Source: Georhizobium profundi (GTDB lineage Bacteria; Pseudomonadota; Alphaproteobacteria; Rhizobiales; Rhizobiaceae). Taken from it: a stretch of 64,000 nucleotides of DNA. The notes below the pieces were generated by a model. It ran no database searches. It was given only the letters and a program-made list of their open reading frames with translations, and was not told where the DNA came from. The stretch lies in contig NZ_CP032509.1 of NCBI RefSeq assembly GCF_003952725.1, forward strand, positions 2,132,001 through 2,196,000, read 5' to 3'. Both the position numbers and the translations under genes were made by a program. Numbering within the stretch: the first letter of the stretch is position 1; each line of letters opens with the position of its first letter. Positions 46,253 through 58,670 of the stretch are shown here, in pieces.

Positions 46253-47247
46253 AGCACCCGTCCTTTGAAGATACCGGTCGGCCGGTAGATCAGGATGAGG
46301 ATCAGAAGGACGAAGGGCACCATCAGCTTGTAGTCCGTGGGCACGATGGCGAGCGAGGCCGGCACTTCGAACGCGTTGTCGGTCCAGCGCGCGATCGGGC
46401 GCAGCAGCACCGACCAGTTGAACACGGCGAGCGTCTCGGCGTAGCCGACGACGAAGCCGCCTGCGATCGCGCCATAGGGCTGGCCGATGCCGCCGACGAT
46501 CGTCGCGGCGAAGATCGGCAGCAGGATGTTGAAGGAGAGATCCGGCTTCAGCGAGACGTCCAGCGCGAGCATCGTGCCGGCAAGTGCCGCAAGTCCACCA
46601 CCGATGATCCAGGTGGCCCGCACCACGGTCTCGATGGAGATGCCGGTGACCTGCGCCAGCGACGGGTTGTCGGAAACCGCACGCATCGCCTTGCCGAGGC
46701 GCGAGCGCGACAGGAAGTAGTGCAGCGCGATCACCGAAATCAGGGTGACGATGAAGAGCGCCAGCTGCGGCTCCGTCACCGTGATCATCTGGTTGGCGCC
46801 GGGAACTTCGATGCGGAAGATGTCTTTCGGCTCGTTGAAATAAAGCTCACGCGAGCTCGGGCCGGCGAACAGGCGAATGAGGCCCTGCAGCATCAAGGTC
46901 ACGCCGATCGAGGCCATGACCAGCACGATGCCTTTTGCACCGGATCGGCGCAGCGGCTGGTAGAACGTCCGGTCGATGCCGATCGATATGCCGGCGGTGA
47001 GGATCATCACGATCGGCAGCACCATCATGGCGATCGGCAGCGGGCCCGCGAAACCCGCGGCGGCGAGTGCTGCGGCCAGAACGTAGGCGATGAAGGCGCC
47101 GAGCGTCATCATGTCGCCATGGGCGAAATGGGCAAAGCGCAGAATTCCGAAGATCAGCGTGACGCCGATTGCGCCGAGCGCATAGATCGACCCGATGATG
47201 GCACCGGCGAGGATGCCCTTGTTGATGAAGAAGACCAGCTCATTCAT
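46249..47247 (-). CDS. livH: Branched-chain amino acid ABC transporter permease, LivH-type (second system)
   Basis: The 332-residue membrane protein shows LAGAIIGSIYALGAIGVTLI and RFAHFAHGDMMTLGAF, the LivH start region, and the coupling loop PIFAATIVGGIGQPYGAIAG. It begins 9 bp after livF. Confidence 0.9.
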   Translation of the reverse strand: MNELVFFINKGILAGAIIGSIYALGAIGVTLIFGILRFAHFAHGDMMTLGAFIAYVLAAALAAAGFAGPLPIAMMVLPIVMILTAGISIGIDRTFYQPLRRSGAKGIVLVMASIGVTLMLQGLIRLFAGPSSRELYFNEPKDIFRIEVPGANQMITVTEPQLALFIVTLISVIALHYFLSRSRLGKAMRAVSDNPSLAQVTGISIETVVRATWIIGGGLAALAGTMLALDVSLKPDLSFNILLPIFAATIVGGIGQPYGAIAGGFVVGYAETLAVFNWSVLLRPIARWTDNAFEVPASLAIVPTDYKLMVPFVLLILILIYRPTGIFKGRVL

Positions 47248-47256
47248 TGGTGTCGA

Positions 47257-47961
47257 TCATCCCCCGAGGAAGCTTTTGGCGACTTCCGGATTGTCGAGAA
47301 GCGCCCGCCCGGTGTCGGTGTAGGAATTCTGGCCGTTGGCCAGAACGAAGCCCTTGTGGGCGATGGCAAGCGCCTGCTTGGCGTTCTGCTCGACCATGGC
47401 GACGGTCACGCCGAGCTTGTTGATGGCGATCACGCGGTCGAAGATTTCCGACATGTACATAGGCGAAAGGCCCGCCGTCGGCTCGTCGAGTAGGATGAGT
47501 TTCGGCTCGATCATCAGCGCGCGGCCGAAGGCGACCATCTGGCGCTGGCCACCGGACAATTCGCCGGCTGCCTGCCGCCGCTTGTCCTTCAGCGGCGGGA
47601 AAATCTCGTAGACCTCGTCCATCACGCGAGAATAGTCGTCGCGCCGCGTATAGGCGCCCATTTCGAGGTTCTCGTGCACCGTCAGCGTCGCGAAGACATT
47701 GTGCTCCTGCGGCACCATCGCGATCTTGTGGGCGGCAAGCTTTTCCGGGCTGATGCCGGTGATGTCGTGCCCGTCGAAATGGATCGAGCCCTCGGTTATG
47801 TTCAGCATGCCGAAGATCGCCTTCAGCGTCGTCGACTTGCCGGCCCCGTTCGGGCCGACGATCACGCCGATCTCGCCCGCATCCAGCATCATGTCGATCC
47901 CCTTGAGGATCGTCATCTGGCCGTAGCCGGCATGAAGATTGCGGATTTCGAGCAGGCTCAT
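47257..47961 (-). CDS. livF: Branched-chain amino acid ABC transporter ATP-binding protein, LivF-type (second system)
   Basis: The 234-residue ATPase has Walker A GPNGAGKS at 36-43, signature LSGGQRQMVAFGRAL and Walker B LILLDEPTAGLSP. Its start overlaps livG by 4 bp. Confidence 0.91.
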   Translation of the reverse strand: MSLLEIRNLHAGYGQMTILKGIDMMLDAGEIGVIVGPNGAGKSTTLKAIFGMLNITEGSIHFDGHDITGISPEKLAAHKIAMVPQEHNVFATLTVHENLEMGAYTRRDDYSRVMDEVYEIFPPLKDKRRQAAGELSGGQRQMVAFGRALMIEPKLILLDEPTAGLSPMYMSEIFDRVIAINKLGVTVAMVEQNAKQALAIAHKGFVLANGQNSYTDTGRALLDNPEVAKSFLGG

Positions 47962-48773
47962 GGACGCGCCTCCACCTGATTGGCGTGGGCGACGGTCGCA
48001 TTGCCTGTCGGCGAGCCGCCGAAATAGGCCTCGATCACGCGCGGATCGTTCTGGATGTCGGCGATGTGGCCTTGCGTCATCACAGAACCGGCAGCCATGA
48101 CGATCACCGGATCGCAGAGCCTGGCGATCAGGTCCATGTCGTGCTCGATGACGAAGAAAGTGTAGCCAAGTTCGCGGTTCAGCCGTTCGATATTGGACGC
48201 GAGATCGTTCAGGAGCGTGCGGTTGACGCCGGCGGCGATCTCGTCGAGCAGCACGACCTTGGCGTCGGTCATCATCGTGCGGCCGAGTTCCAGGAGCTTC
48301 TTCTGGCCGCCCGAGAGATTGCCGGCAAGCTCGGTCTTCACATGGGTGATCTTCAGGAAGTCCAGCACTTCCTCGGCCTTGCGGCGGATCGCTTCTTCCT
48401 CGCGGCCGACGCGGACGGGCATGAACCAGGCACCGATCAGGCCTTCGCCTGTCTGGTTGTCCGGCACCATCATGAGGTTCTCAAGCACCGTCATGTTGGA
48501 AAATTCGTGCGCAATCTGGAAGGTTCGCAGCAGGCGCCGCTTGTAAAGCGCGTGCGAGGGCAGGCCGGTCACGTCCTCGCCGTCGAACAGGATGGTCCCG
48601 CTCGTTGGTTCCAGCGTGCCCGCCACCATGTTGAACAGCGTCGACTTGCCAGCACCGTTCGGACCGATCAGGCCCGTGACGGAGCCTTTCTCGACCGAGA
48701 GCGTGCAGTCGTTGACTGCGTGGAAGCCGCCGAAGCGCTTGCTCACGCTTTTCACTTCGATGATCGCTGACAT
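47958..48773 (-). CDS. livG: Branched-chain amino acid ABC transporter ATP-binding protein, LivG-type (second system)
   Basis: The 271-residue ATPase has Walker A GPNGAGKS at 37-44, signature LSGGQKKLLELGRTM and Walker B VVLLDEIAAGVN. The usual Pro after DE is Ile here, a small deviation from LivG. First gene of the minus-strand unit; its promoter must lie in the 220 bp up to 48993. Confidence 0.91.
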   Translation of the reverse strand: MSAIIEVKSVSKRFGGFHAVNDCTLSVEKGSVTGLIGPNGAGKSTLFNMVAGTLEPTSGTILFDGEDVTGLPSHALYKRRLLRTFQIAHEFSNMTVLENLMMVPDNQTGEGLIGAWFMPVRVGREEEAIRRKAEEVLDFLKITHVKTELAGNLSGGQKKLLELGRTMMTDAKVVLLDEIAAGVNRTLLNDLASNIERLNRELGYTFFVIEHDMDLIARLCDPVIVMAAGSVMTQGHIADIQNDPRVIEAYFGGSPTGNATVAHANQVEARP

Positions 48774-48945
48774 CGTTCCCTGTGGGCGGCCTTGGGCCGC
48801 TTCTCGTCGCGGATGCGTCCCCTGTCCGGGACGTCGATGGCGACGCCTCTAGCATCGGGCAATTCGCAATGGAAGGCCGCGAAAACCATGGGCGGCTGCA
48901 CAAATGCCGCAGATTCTGTTCGCGTGCGGCAAATTCTTGTGCAAA

Positions 48946-48963
48946 CGGGCCCCGAAGGGCCCG
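48946..48963 (-). terminator. Hairpin after proX
   Basis: CGGGCCC-CGAA-GGGCCCG is a perfect 7-bp stem with a stable tetraloop, 31 bp after the proX stop; on the minus strand GTTTGC follows. The T-run is short, so strength is uncertain. The rest of 48774-48945 shows only the livG leader. Confidence 0.55.
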
Positions 48964-48993
48964 CTTGCGGGTTCAATTCACGAAGTTTTCAGA

Positions 48994-50043
48994 TCAGGAC
49001 GCCGCGTCGCGTGCGGCAGTCAGCCACTCGTCGACCTCAGCGCGGTTCTCTTCGATCCACTCGGCTGCATGGCGAGCGACGTCGTCTTCGCTGTTCTCGC
49101 CTTCATACATCTTCGCGTTCTGCGCGAAGACATCGTCCAGCGGCACGGACGCCGCTTCCAGCAGGGCGCGAACGGCCGGGTTCTCTTCAAGGAACTCGGA
49201 ATTGGCAACCGGAACGAGATCGTTGGCCGGGAAGCCGAGCTGGCAGGGATCGTTCACGCACCCTTCGACGCCGGCCATGGTGGCTGCGTCTTCGAGCCCC
49301 TTGGTCGATTCCGGCAGGTCGACTTCCGGCACTTCGATCCAGACGACGTCTTCGCCCGGCTTCAGCACGTTGACGGTCCAGTTCGGCGTCCATGTGTAGA
49401 AGAAGATCGGCTCGCCGGCCTCGTAGGCGGCGACTGCATCGGCCATGGAGGCGTTGTAACCGGCCTTCACCGGGTTGACCGTATCGCGCAGGCCGTAAGC
49501 GTCGAGATGATGCTCGATGCCGACTTCGCAACCCCAGCCGGGCGGGCAGGCAACGAGATCGGCCTTGCCGTCGCCATCGCGGTCGAAGAGCGCGGCGATC
49601 TCCGGATCTTTGAAATCCTCCAGATTGTCGATGCCGTGTTCATCGGCCGTCGCCTTGTCGATCAGGTAGCCTTCAAGTGCGCCACCGGCGGCAACCGTGC
49701 CGACTTTTTCGGCGCCCTGCGAGAAGGTCTCCTCGTAGGTGTTGTGCAGCGGGAACCAGCCGTCCACCCACAGGTCCATGTCGCCCTGGGCGACCGACTG
49801 GTAGAAGATCGGGTTGTCGAGCGCGCTGGGGCCTGCGACCTCGTAGCCAAGCTCCTCGAGCATCTGCTTGTAGATCTGCGTGTAGAAATAGCCCGTGTCC
49901 CAGGTCGGCTGTGCCATGTTGATGGTCACGCCTTCACCGGGCTGCGCATCCTGAGCGCTGGCAACGGTCGTTGCCGCCGCGAAGCAGAGGGCTGCCGCCG
50001 CAACGCTGGCAGAGAGGCGGGGCAGGCGTCCGAAAGCTGTCAT
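48994..50043 (-). CDS. proX: Glycine betaine/proline-type ABC transporter substrate-binding protein ProX
   Basis: The 349-residue protein has a 30-residue signal peptide (after ASA) and OpuAC-type sequence: INMAQPTWDTGYFYTQIYKQ, then WVDGWFPLHNTYEE and FFYTWTPNWTVNVL, whose Trp residues form the aromatic box for quaternary amines. GGGAGAAC precedes ATG 50043; an earlier in-frame start at 50115 would spoil the signal peptide. Last gene of proVWX. Exact substrate (betaine, proline betaine, choline) is open. Confidence 0.88.
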   Translation of the reverse strand: MTAFGRLPRLSASVAAAALCFAAATTVASAQDAQPGEGVTINMAQPTWDTGYFYTQIYKQMLEELGYEVAGPSALDNPIFYQSVAQGDMDLWVDGWFPLHNTYEETFSQGAEKVGTVAAGGALEGYLIDKATADEHGIDNLEDFKDPEIAALFDRDGDGKADLVACPPGWGCEVGIEHHLDAYGLRDTVNPVKAGYNASMADAVAAYEAGEPIFFYTWTPNWTVNVLKPGEDVVWIEVPEVDLPESTKGLEDAATMAGVEGCVNDPCQLGFPANDLVPVANSEFLEENPAVRALLEAASVPLDDVFAQNAKMYEGENSEDDVARHAAEWIEENRAEVDEWLTAARDAAS

Positions 50044-50139
50044 CTTTGTTCTCCCTTTGGGTTTTGTCGGTCTCCGCTCCTTGTCGCAAGCGGAGGGTTT
50101 TCGTGCCGCCCGCAAGAAGGCGGCCGATCTTCGTGGCGG

Positions 50140-51072
50140 TCAGGCGGGCTTTTCGTCCGCCGCGCGAGCCGCCATCCGCGACGGCTTGAAAAAGCCGCGG
50201 AACGTCTGTGCGAGCGAGGGCGTGGCGACTGCCTTGCGCTCGGCGAAGGATTGCGTGATCCGGTCCAGAATGATCGCGAGAATGACGATGCCGATGCCGC
50301 CTTCCATCGCGGTTCCGACATCCAGCCGTCCGAGACCCGTGTTGACGGTGAGGCCGAGCCCACCGGCGCCGATAAGCGCTGCAATGACGGCCATGGACAG
50401 CGCCATCATCAGCGTCTGATTGAGGCCGGCCATGATGGTGCGCATGGCGAGCGGAAGCTGCACTTCCCACAGAACCTGGGAGGGCGTGGAGCCAAATGCA
50501 TAGGCCGCTTCGACCAGGTCGGCCCGCACACCGCGAATGCCAAGATTGGTCAGGCGCACGATCGGCGGCAGGGCAAAGATGATCGTGGCGATGACGCCCG
50601 GCACCGTGCCAACGCCGAACAGCATCACGATCGGCACCAGATAGACGAAGGGCGGTATCGTCTGCATCACATCGAGGATCGGCCGCAGGATGGCGAGGAA
50701 CCGATCGCTGCGGGCAGCGAGAATGCCGACCGGCACGCCGATGACGGCGCAGAAGAACACGGCGGTGACGATCATGGCGAGCGTCGTCATGGTCTGCCCC
50801 CACACGCCGATCAGGTCGAGGAAGACGAGCGCGAGCGCCGTGAAGATGGCGACCCCGCGGCCGGCCGTACGCCAGGCGATGAAGGCGAGGATTGCCGTGA
50901 ACACGAGCATCGGCATCGCATTCAGAAATCCGTCCAACCCGTCGAGAACGAAAGAGATTGGCGCCTGAAGCGAGCGGAAAAACGGGCGAAAATTGGGAAC
51001 GAGCCAGTCCTTGACGGCGGAATCGACCCAGTCGCCGAACGGGATTTCAAAAAGGTCGGATGGGCTGAACAT
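50140..51072 (-). CDS. proW: Glycine betaine/proline-type ABC transporter permease ProW
   Basis: The 310-residue membrane protein has GVWGQTMTTLAMIVTAVFFC, the EAA-type loop GSTPSQVLWEVQLPLAMRTI and GAGGLGLTVNTGL, as in ProW/OpuAB. About six to seven hydrophobic segments. It lies between proV (40-bp gap) and proX (96-bp gap). Confidence 0.9.
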   Translation of the reverse strand: MFSPSDLFEIPFGDWVDSAVKDWLVPNFRPFFRSLQAPISFVLDGLDGFLNAMPMLVFTAILAFIAWRTAGRGVAIFTALALVFLDLIGVWGQTMTTLAMIVTAVFFCAVIGVPVGILAARSDRFLAILRPILDVMQTIPPFVYLVPIVMLFGVGTVPGVIATIIFALPPIVRLTNLGIRGVRADLVEAAYAFGSTPSQVLWEVQLPLAMRTIMAGLNQTLMMALSMAVIAALIGAGGLGLTVNTGLGRLDVGTAMEGGIGIVILAIILDRITQSFAERKAVATPSLAQTFRGFFKPSRMAARAADEKPA

Positions 51073-51112
51073 GCTTCAAGCCTCCCACTGTCTTGTGCGC
51101 GGTTGAGCCATC

Positions 51113-52318
51113 TCAGGCGGTTACTGCGCGCTTTGGACCACTCTCATGCTCTTCGCCGCGGACCAGCTGGTGAAAAATGTCACCCGGTTCGACGATACCG
51201 ATAAAGGCGCCCGTCGCATCCATCACCGCAATGGGACGGCCGGCTGCTGCCTTACCGTAGAGCTCGTGCAGGTGGGCATCGGGCGTCACTGTCTCGAAAT
51301 GAAGATCGAGATGCTGCGCCAGCCCGCCCGGATTTGAAGCGCCCGAGAGGCCGCGATAAAGGACCTGCCCGCGCAGTCTGCCCCTGTCCGTCACGAACAT
51401 CGCGTCCACGTTTTCGGCTTCCATGCGGGCCAACGCGTCCGACACCGGGGCATCTATCTCGATGGAAAGCGGCGGGCGTGCGATAGCGGCAACTTCGAAC
51501 ACGCGCGAGCGGTCGATGTCCTGGGTGAAGGCCCGAACGTAATCATCGGCCGGTTCGCCCACGATCTCTTCCGCGGTGCCCACCTGCACGAAGCTGCCAT
51601 CCTTCATGATGGCGATCTTGTCGCCCAGGATCAGCGCCTCGTTCAGATCGTGGGTGATGAAGATGATCGTCTTCTTCAGGCTGCGTTGCAGTTCCAGAAG
51701 CTCCAGCTGCATGTCGCGGCGGATGAGGGGGTCGAGCGCACCGAAGGGCTCGTCCATCAGAAGGATCTCGGGCTCGGTCGCGAGACCTCGGGCCAATCCG
51801 ACGCGCTGCTGCATGCCGCCGGAGAGCTCCTCGGGATAGCTGTCCGCATAAGCCTCGAGGCCAACCTGGGCCAGCGCCTTCAGTGACCTTTCGCGCCTTT
51901 CGGCTGCAGGCAGGCCCTTCACCTTCAGTCCGTAGGCGACATTGTCCACGACCGTCTTGTGGGGAAAGAGGGCGAAGTGCTGGAACACCATCGCGACCTT
52001 CTCGCGCCGCACCTTGCGCAGTGTCTCGGCGGAACACGACGCCACGTCGATGCCGTCGATCATCATCTGGCCGCTTGTCGGCGGGATCAATCCGTTGATC
52101 ATCCGCACGAGCGTGGACTTTCCGGAACCGGAGAGGCCCATCACCACGAAGACCTCACCCTCGGCGACCTCGAAGCTCGCGTCGTTGACGCCGATCGTCT
52201 GGCCTGTCTCGGCGTGGATATCCGCCTTGCTGTGGCCCTTGCTCACCATTTCGAAGACCCGATCGGGCTCGCTTCCAAATATCTTGAAGATATTCTTCGC
52301 TTCTACTTTGTTCGCCAT
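51113..52318 (-). CDS. proV: Glycine betaine/proline-type ABC transporter ATP-binding protein ProV
   Basis: The 401-residue ATPase has Walker A GLSGSGKS at 61-68, signature LSGGMQQRVGLARGL and Walker B ILLMDEPFGALDP, then two CBS domains (about 270-385), which in this family sense ionic strength. ATG 52318 is used; a TTG at 52354 is in frame but less likely. It is divergent from the hybrid kinase across 269 bp. Confidence 0.9.
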   Translation of the reverse strand: MANKVEAKNIFKIFGSEPDRVFEMVSKGHSKADIHAETGQTIGVNDASFEVAEGEVFVVMGLSGSGKSTLVRMINGLIPPTSGQMMIDGIDVASCSAETLRKVRREKVAMVFQHFALFPHKTVVDNVAYGLKVKGLPAAERRERSLKALAQVGLEAYADSYPEELSGGMQQRVGLARGLATEPEILLMDEPFGALDPLIRRDMQLELLELQRSLKKTIIFITHDLNEALILGDKIAIMKDGSFVQVGTAEEIVGEPADDYVRAFTQDIDRSRVFEVAAIARPPLSIEIDAPVSDALARMEAENVDAMFVTDRGRLRGQVLYRGLSGASNPGGLAQHLDLHFETVTPDAHLHELYGKAAAGRPIAVMDATGAFIGIVEPGDIFHQLVRGEEHESGPKRAVTA

Positions 52319-52587
52319 ACCGTCCGTGAAAGCTTTTCCCGTGAGGGACTTCAATACAAGTGGGTGAGACCTCGAATAATGCGCAGTGATGCGAAGTGCA
52401 GATCAGCAAGTCGCGGCCTGGCGGAGGCTATAGGGGAGATGTTGGTGCGGAACCTAACGCCTCTATTCCATCCTGGCAACCGGCGGACACGATTTTTATC
52501 AATTAGGAACATAATGTTGCAGAAGGCGAGTGGATGCGCCGTGCCGAATGCGGCCTGGGATGTCGCAATCAGGCCAAAAAATGACGC

Positions 52588-55737
<3,150 letters not shown>

Positions 55738-55746
55738 TATTGCGTT

Positions 55747-56448
55747 TTACGACGTCCGCGTGCCGGCAAGCATTTCGCGCTTCATGCCGTGGCCGGGAAG
55801 CCGATCGACGGTGAAGCCGGCCGCCTGAAGATTGCGTCTCACGAAGCCTGCCGCGGCATAGGTCGCAAATGTCCCACCGGGCTTGGTCTTTTCGAACACG
55901 GCGCCGAGAAGATCCGGTGACCACATGTCGGGATTGCGAGCGGGCGCAAAGCCGTCGAGATACCAGGCGTCGGCTGGGCCATCCCAAGCGGTCAGCCGCT
56001 CGGCCGCATCGCCAATCAGGAGCTGCAGCCGAACGCCATCGTCGAGATCGACGACGAGATCTTCCAGCGGCTTCGGTTTCGGCCAGACAGCGACGAGGGC
56101 CGCGACTTCATCGGCAAGCTCCGGCCAGTTCGCCAGAGCGCGGTTCAAGGTCTCGCCATCAAGCGGGAATTTCTCGAAGGACGTAAAGGTGAGATCTTGG
56201 CCCGAGCGGCGCTGCGCTTTCCAGGCTTGCCACGTCGTCAGCATGTTCAGCCCCGTGCCGAAGCCGAGTTCCGCGATGGCGAAGTGGTTTTGCTCCTGCC
56301 ACCGCTCCAGCAGCCGATTGCCGGCGATGAACACGTGCCGCGTCTCTGCGAGACCATTTTCGCGCGAGTAAAAATGATCGCCAAAACGCGTGGAAAAAGG
56401 CATATCGCCCTCATGCCACACGATCGCGTCTTCGCCTTCTTCACCCAT
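55747..56448 (-). CDS. mnmD: tRNA 5-methylaminomethyl-2-thiouridine methyltransferase MnmD
   Basis: The 233-residue protein has the MnmD/MnmC1 pattern: GDHFYSRENGLAETRHVFIA, the SAM loop ELGFGTGLNML and WYLDGFAPARNPDMWS with the catalytic Asp. It methylates nm5s2U34 to mnm5s2U34 in tRNA. It is divergent and almost contiguous with an FAD oxidoreductase resembling the other half of bifunctional MnmC. Confidence 0.9.
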   Translation of the reverse strand: MGEEGEDAIVWHEGDMPFSTRFGDHFYSRENGLAETRHVFIAGNRLLERWQEQNHFAIAELGFGTGLNMLTTWQAWKAQRRSGQDLTFTSFEKFPLDGETLNRALANWPELADEVAALVAVWPKPKPLEDLVVDLDDGVRLQLLIGDAAERLTAWDGPADAWYLDGFAPARNPDMWSPDLLGAVFEKTKPGGTFATYAAAGFVRRNLQAAGFTVDRLPGHGMKREMLAGTRTS

Positions 56449-56506
56449 CGATCCGCTTCCCGGTCGCGCATTCTTCGTGACGTGCGTAGCGCCGATTGAA
56501 GTGCCG

Positions 56507-57676
56507 ATGCAACGGGCTCAGTCAGCTTCCAGCAGCGCTCGGTCGTATGATCTCCTGATCGCGGGCGGCGGTGTCGTCGGTTTGTGGACGGCACGGCTTG
56601 CGAGCGCTGCCGGGATGTCGGTCGCCCTAGTGGATGCCGGCGCGATCGGAGCCGGTGCCAGTGGCGGCATTCTCGGCGCACTGATGCCGCATGCGCCGGA
56701 GCGCTGGAACGGCAAGAAACAGTTTCAGTTCGAGGCGCTCCTGTCGCTGGAGCCAGCAATCGCCGCGCTCGAGGCGGAGACGGGGCTGTCCACCGGCTAC
56801 GGCCGCATCGGCCGCCTCATGCCGCTGCTTGACCAGCGTCAGCTGGATCGCGCGCGCGAACGTCAGGACGATGCGGGCCGCAACTGGCAGGGGCGCGATC
56901 GGTCCTTTCATTGGACGGTGCATTCGCCCGCAACCGGGAGCGATTGGCTGGCCCCGGCTGCCGCCCCGGCCGGCGTCGTCTTCGACGATCTGAGCGCAAG
57001 GCTCGATCCGCGGCGCCTCTGCGCAGCACTGCGCACAAGCCTGGACGCGCGGCCGAATGTGCTCCTGATCGAGCATGATGGCCTGCGGCATTGGCAGGCG
57101 GGCAAGGCGGAGCTTGCCAGCGGAGCCATCATACTGGCTGACCGATTGGCGATAACGGCCGGGCACCAGAGCTTTCCACTCCTTGCGTCGCTGTTTCCGC
57201 TTCCGACCGAGCTCGGCATGCCCGTCAAAGGGCAGGCGGCGTTGCTCGATGCGCGCTGCGATCCCGGTCATCCGCTCATTTTCGACGATGGCGTCTATAT
57301 CATTCCCCATGCGGACGGCACGGTTGCGATCGGCAGCACCAGCGAGAACAGCTTCGACGCGCCGTTTTCGACCGATGCTCAGCTGGACGTCTTGCTCGCG
57401 CGTGCGTTTGCTCTGTGTCCTTCGCTTGCCGATGCGCCGGTTATCGAACGCTGGGCCGGGCTTCGCCCGCGCGCGATCGGCCGTGATCCGCTAGTCGATT
57501 TCGTGCCAGGTGACGCGAACACGGTGATCGCGACGGGCGGCTTCAAGATCACGCTCGGTATTGCCCATGCCATGGCCGAGACGGCGATCAACCGGCTGCT
57601 CGGACGGCCGGTCGAATTGCCGGAAAGCTTCTCGATCGATTATCATCTCGCTAAGGCCGCGCGGATAAAGCGCTGA
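56507..57676 (+). CDS. FAD-dependent oxidoreductase, MnmC C-terminal-like
   Basis: The 389-residue DAO-family enzyme has the FAD motif LIAGGGVVGLWTARLA at the start, GASGGILGALMPH soon after and GFKITLGIAHAMAE near the end. Next to mnmD it may be the separate form of the MnmC oxidase domain, which removes the carboxymethyl group from cmnm5s2U34. A general amino-acid oxidase role is the alternative. ATG 56507 (or GTG 56501) is preferred; the longer upstream frame overlaps mnmD. Confidence 0.75.
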   Translation: MQRAQSASSSARSYDLLIAGGGVVGLWTARLASAAGMSVALVDAGAIGAGASGGILGALMPHAPERWNGKKQFQFEALLSLEPAIAALEAETGLSTGYGRIGRLMPLLDQRQLDRARERQDDAGRNWQGRDRSFHWTVHSPATGSDWLAPAAAPAGVVFDDLSARLDPRRLCAALRTSLDARPNVLLIEHDGLRHWQAGKAELASGAIILADRLAITAGHQSFPLLASLFPLPTELGMPVKGQAALLDARCDPGHPLIFDDGVYIIPHADGTVAIGSTSENSFDAPFSTDAQLDVLLARAFALCPSLADAPVIERWAGLRPRAIGRDPLVDFVPGDANTVIATGGFKITLGIAHAMAETAINRLLGRPVELPESFSIDYHLAKAARIKR

Positions 57677-57734
57677 ACGGCGCGTCCAGCACGCTGGCAA
57701 TCGACGCTGCGGGTGATAACGTCCGCGCCGAAGA

Positions 57735-58670
57735 ATGAAGAATCTCACCATGACCACCGAGCCTTACCCCAGAGACATGATCGGCTACGGCCGCACGACG
57801 CCCGATCCGCGCTGGCCGGACGGTGCGCGCATCGCCGTCCAGTTCGTCGTCAATTACGAGGAAGGCGGGGAAAACGCGATCATCCATGGCGATGCCGCAT
57901 CCGAAGCGTTCCTTTCGGAAATCGTCGGCGCGCAGGCCTGGCCCGGCCAGCGCCACATGAACATGGAATCGATCTACGAATACGGCTCCCGCGCTGGTTT
58001 CTGGCGGCTGTGGCGTATGTTCAACGAGCGCCGCATGCCGGTCACCGTGTATGGTGTCGCGACAGCGCTTGCGCGCAATCCCGAGGCGGTCGCGGGCATG
58101 AAGGAAGCCGGTTGGGAGATTGCATCTCACGGCCTCAAATGGATCGACTACAAGGACTTCACGCTTGACGAGGAGCGCCGCCACCGGGACGAGGCGATCC
58201 GCATCCATACCGAGGTCACCGGCGAGCGGCCGCTCGGCTGGTACACGGGTCGATCATCCATCCATTCGACCCAGCTGGCGATGGAGGAGGGTGGCTTTGT
58301 CTATTCCTCCGATTCCTACGCGGACGACCTGCCTTATTGGGTCGATGGCCCGACGGGCGATCATCTGATCGTGCCCTATACGCTTGACGCCAACGATATG
58401 CGGTTTGCAACGGCGCAAGGGTTCAACACCGGCGAGCAGTTCTACGCTTATCTCAAGGACAGTTTCGACGTGCTCTATGCGGAGGGCGGGCAGGGTGCGG
58501 CCAAGATGATGTCGATCGGCCTGCATTGCCGGCTTGTCGGCCGTCCGGGCCGTGCGGCTGCGCTGGCGAGGTTTCTCGACTATGTGGCGGGTCACGACAA
58601 GGTGTGGGTCGCGCGCCGGATCGACATTGCGCGCCATTGGCATGCGCATCACAAGAGGCAGCCGCAATGA
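57735..58670 (+). CDS. puuE: Allantoinase PuuE (polysaccharide-deacetylase fold)
   Basis: The 311-residue protein has PRDMIGYGRTTPDPRWPDGA, FVVNYEEGGENAIIHGD and SHGLKWIDYKDF, all typical of the metal-independent allantoinase PuuE. It hydrolyses allantoin to allantoate. A second ATG at 57750 (MTTEPYPRD) may be the true start. Its stop overlaps uraD by 4 bp. Confidence 0.9.
   Translation: MKNLTMTTEPYPRDMIGYGRTTPDPRWPDGARIAVQFVVNYEEGGENAIIHGDAASEAFLSEIVGAQAWPGQRHMNMESIYEYGSRAGFWRLWRMFNERRMPVTVYGVATALARNPEAVAGMKEAGWEIASHGLKWIDYKDFTLDEERRHRDEAIRIHTEVTGERPLGWYTGRSSIHSTQLAMEEGGFVYSSDSYADDLPYWVDGPTGDHLIVPYTLDANDMRFATAQGFNTGEQFYAYLKDSFDVLYAEGGQGAAKMMSIGLHCRLVGRPGRAAALARFLDYVAGHDKVWVARRIDIARHWHAHHKRQPQ

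Noticed and set aside
48904..51204. Long plus-strand open frame (766 codons) opposite proX and proW
   Set aside because: Arg/His/Asp-rich composition without domain pattern, fully covered by convincing proX and proW on the other strand.
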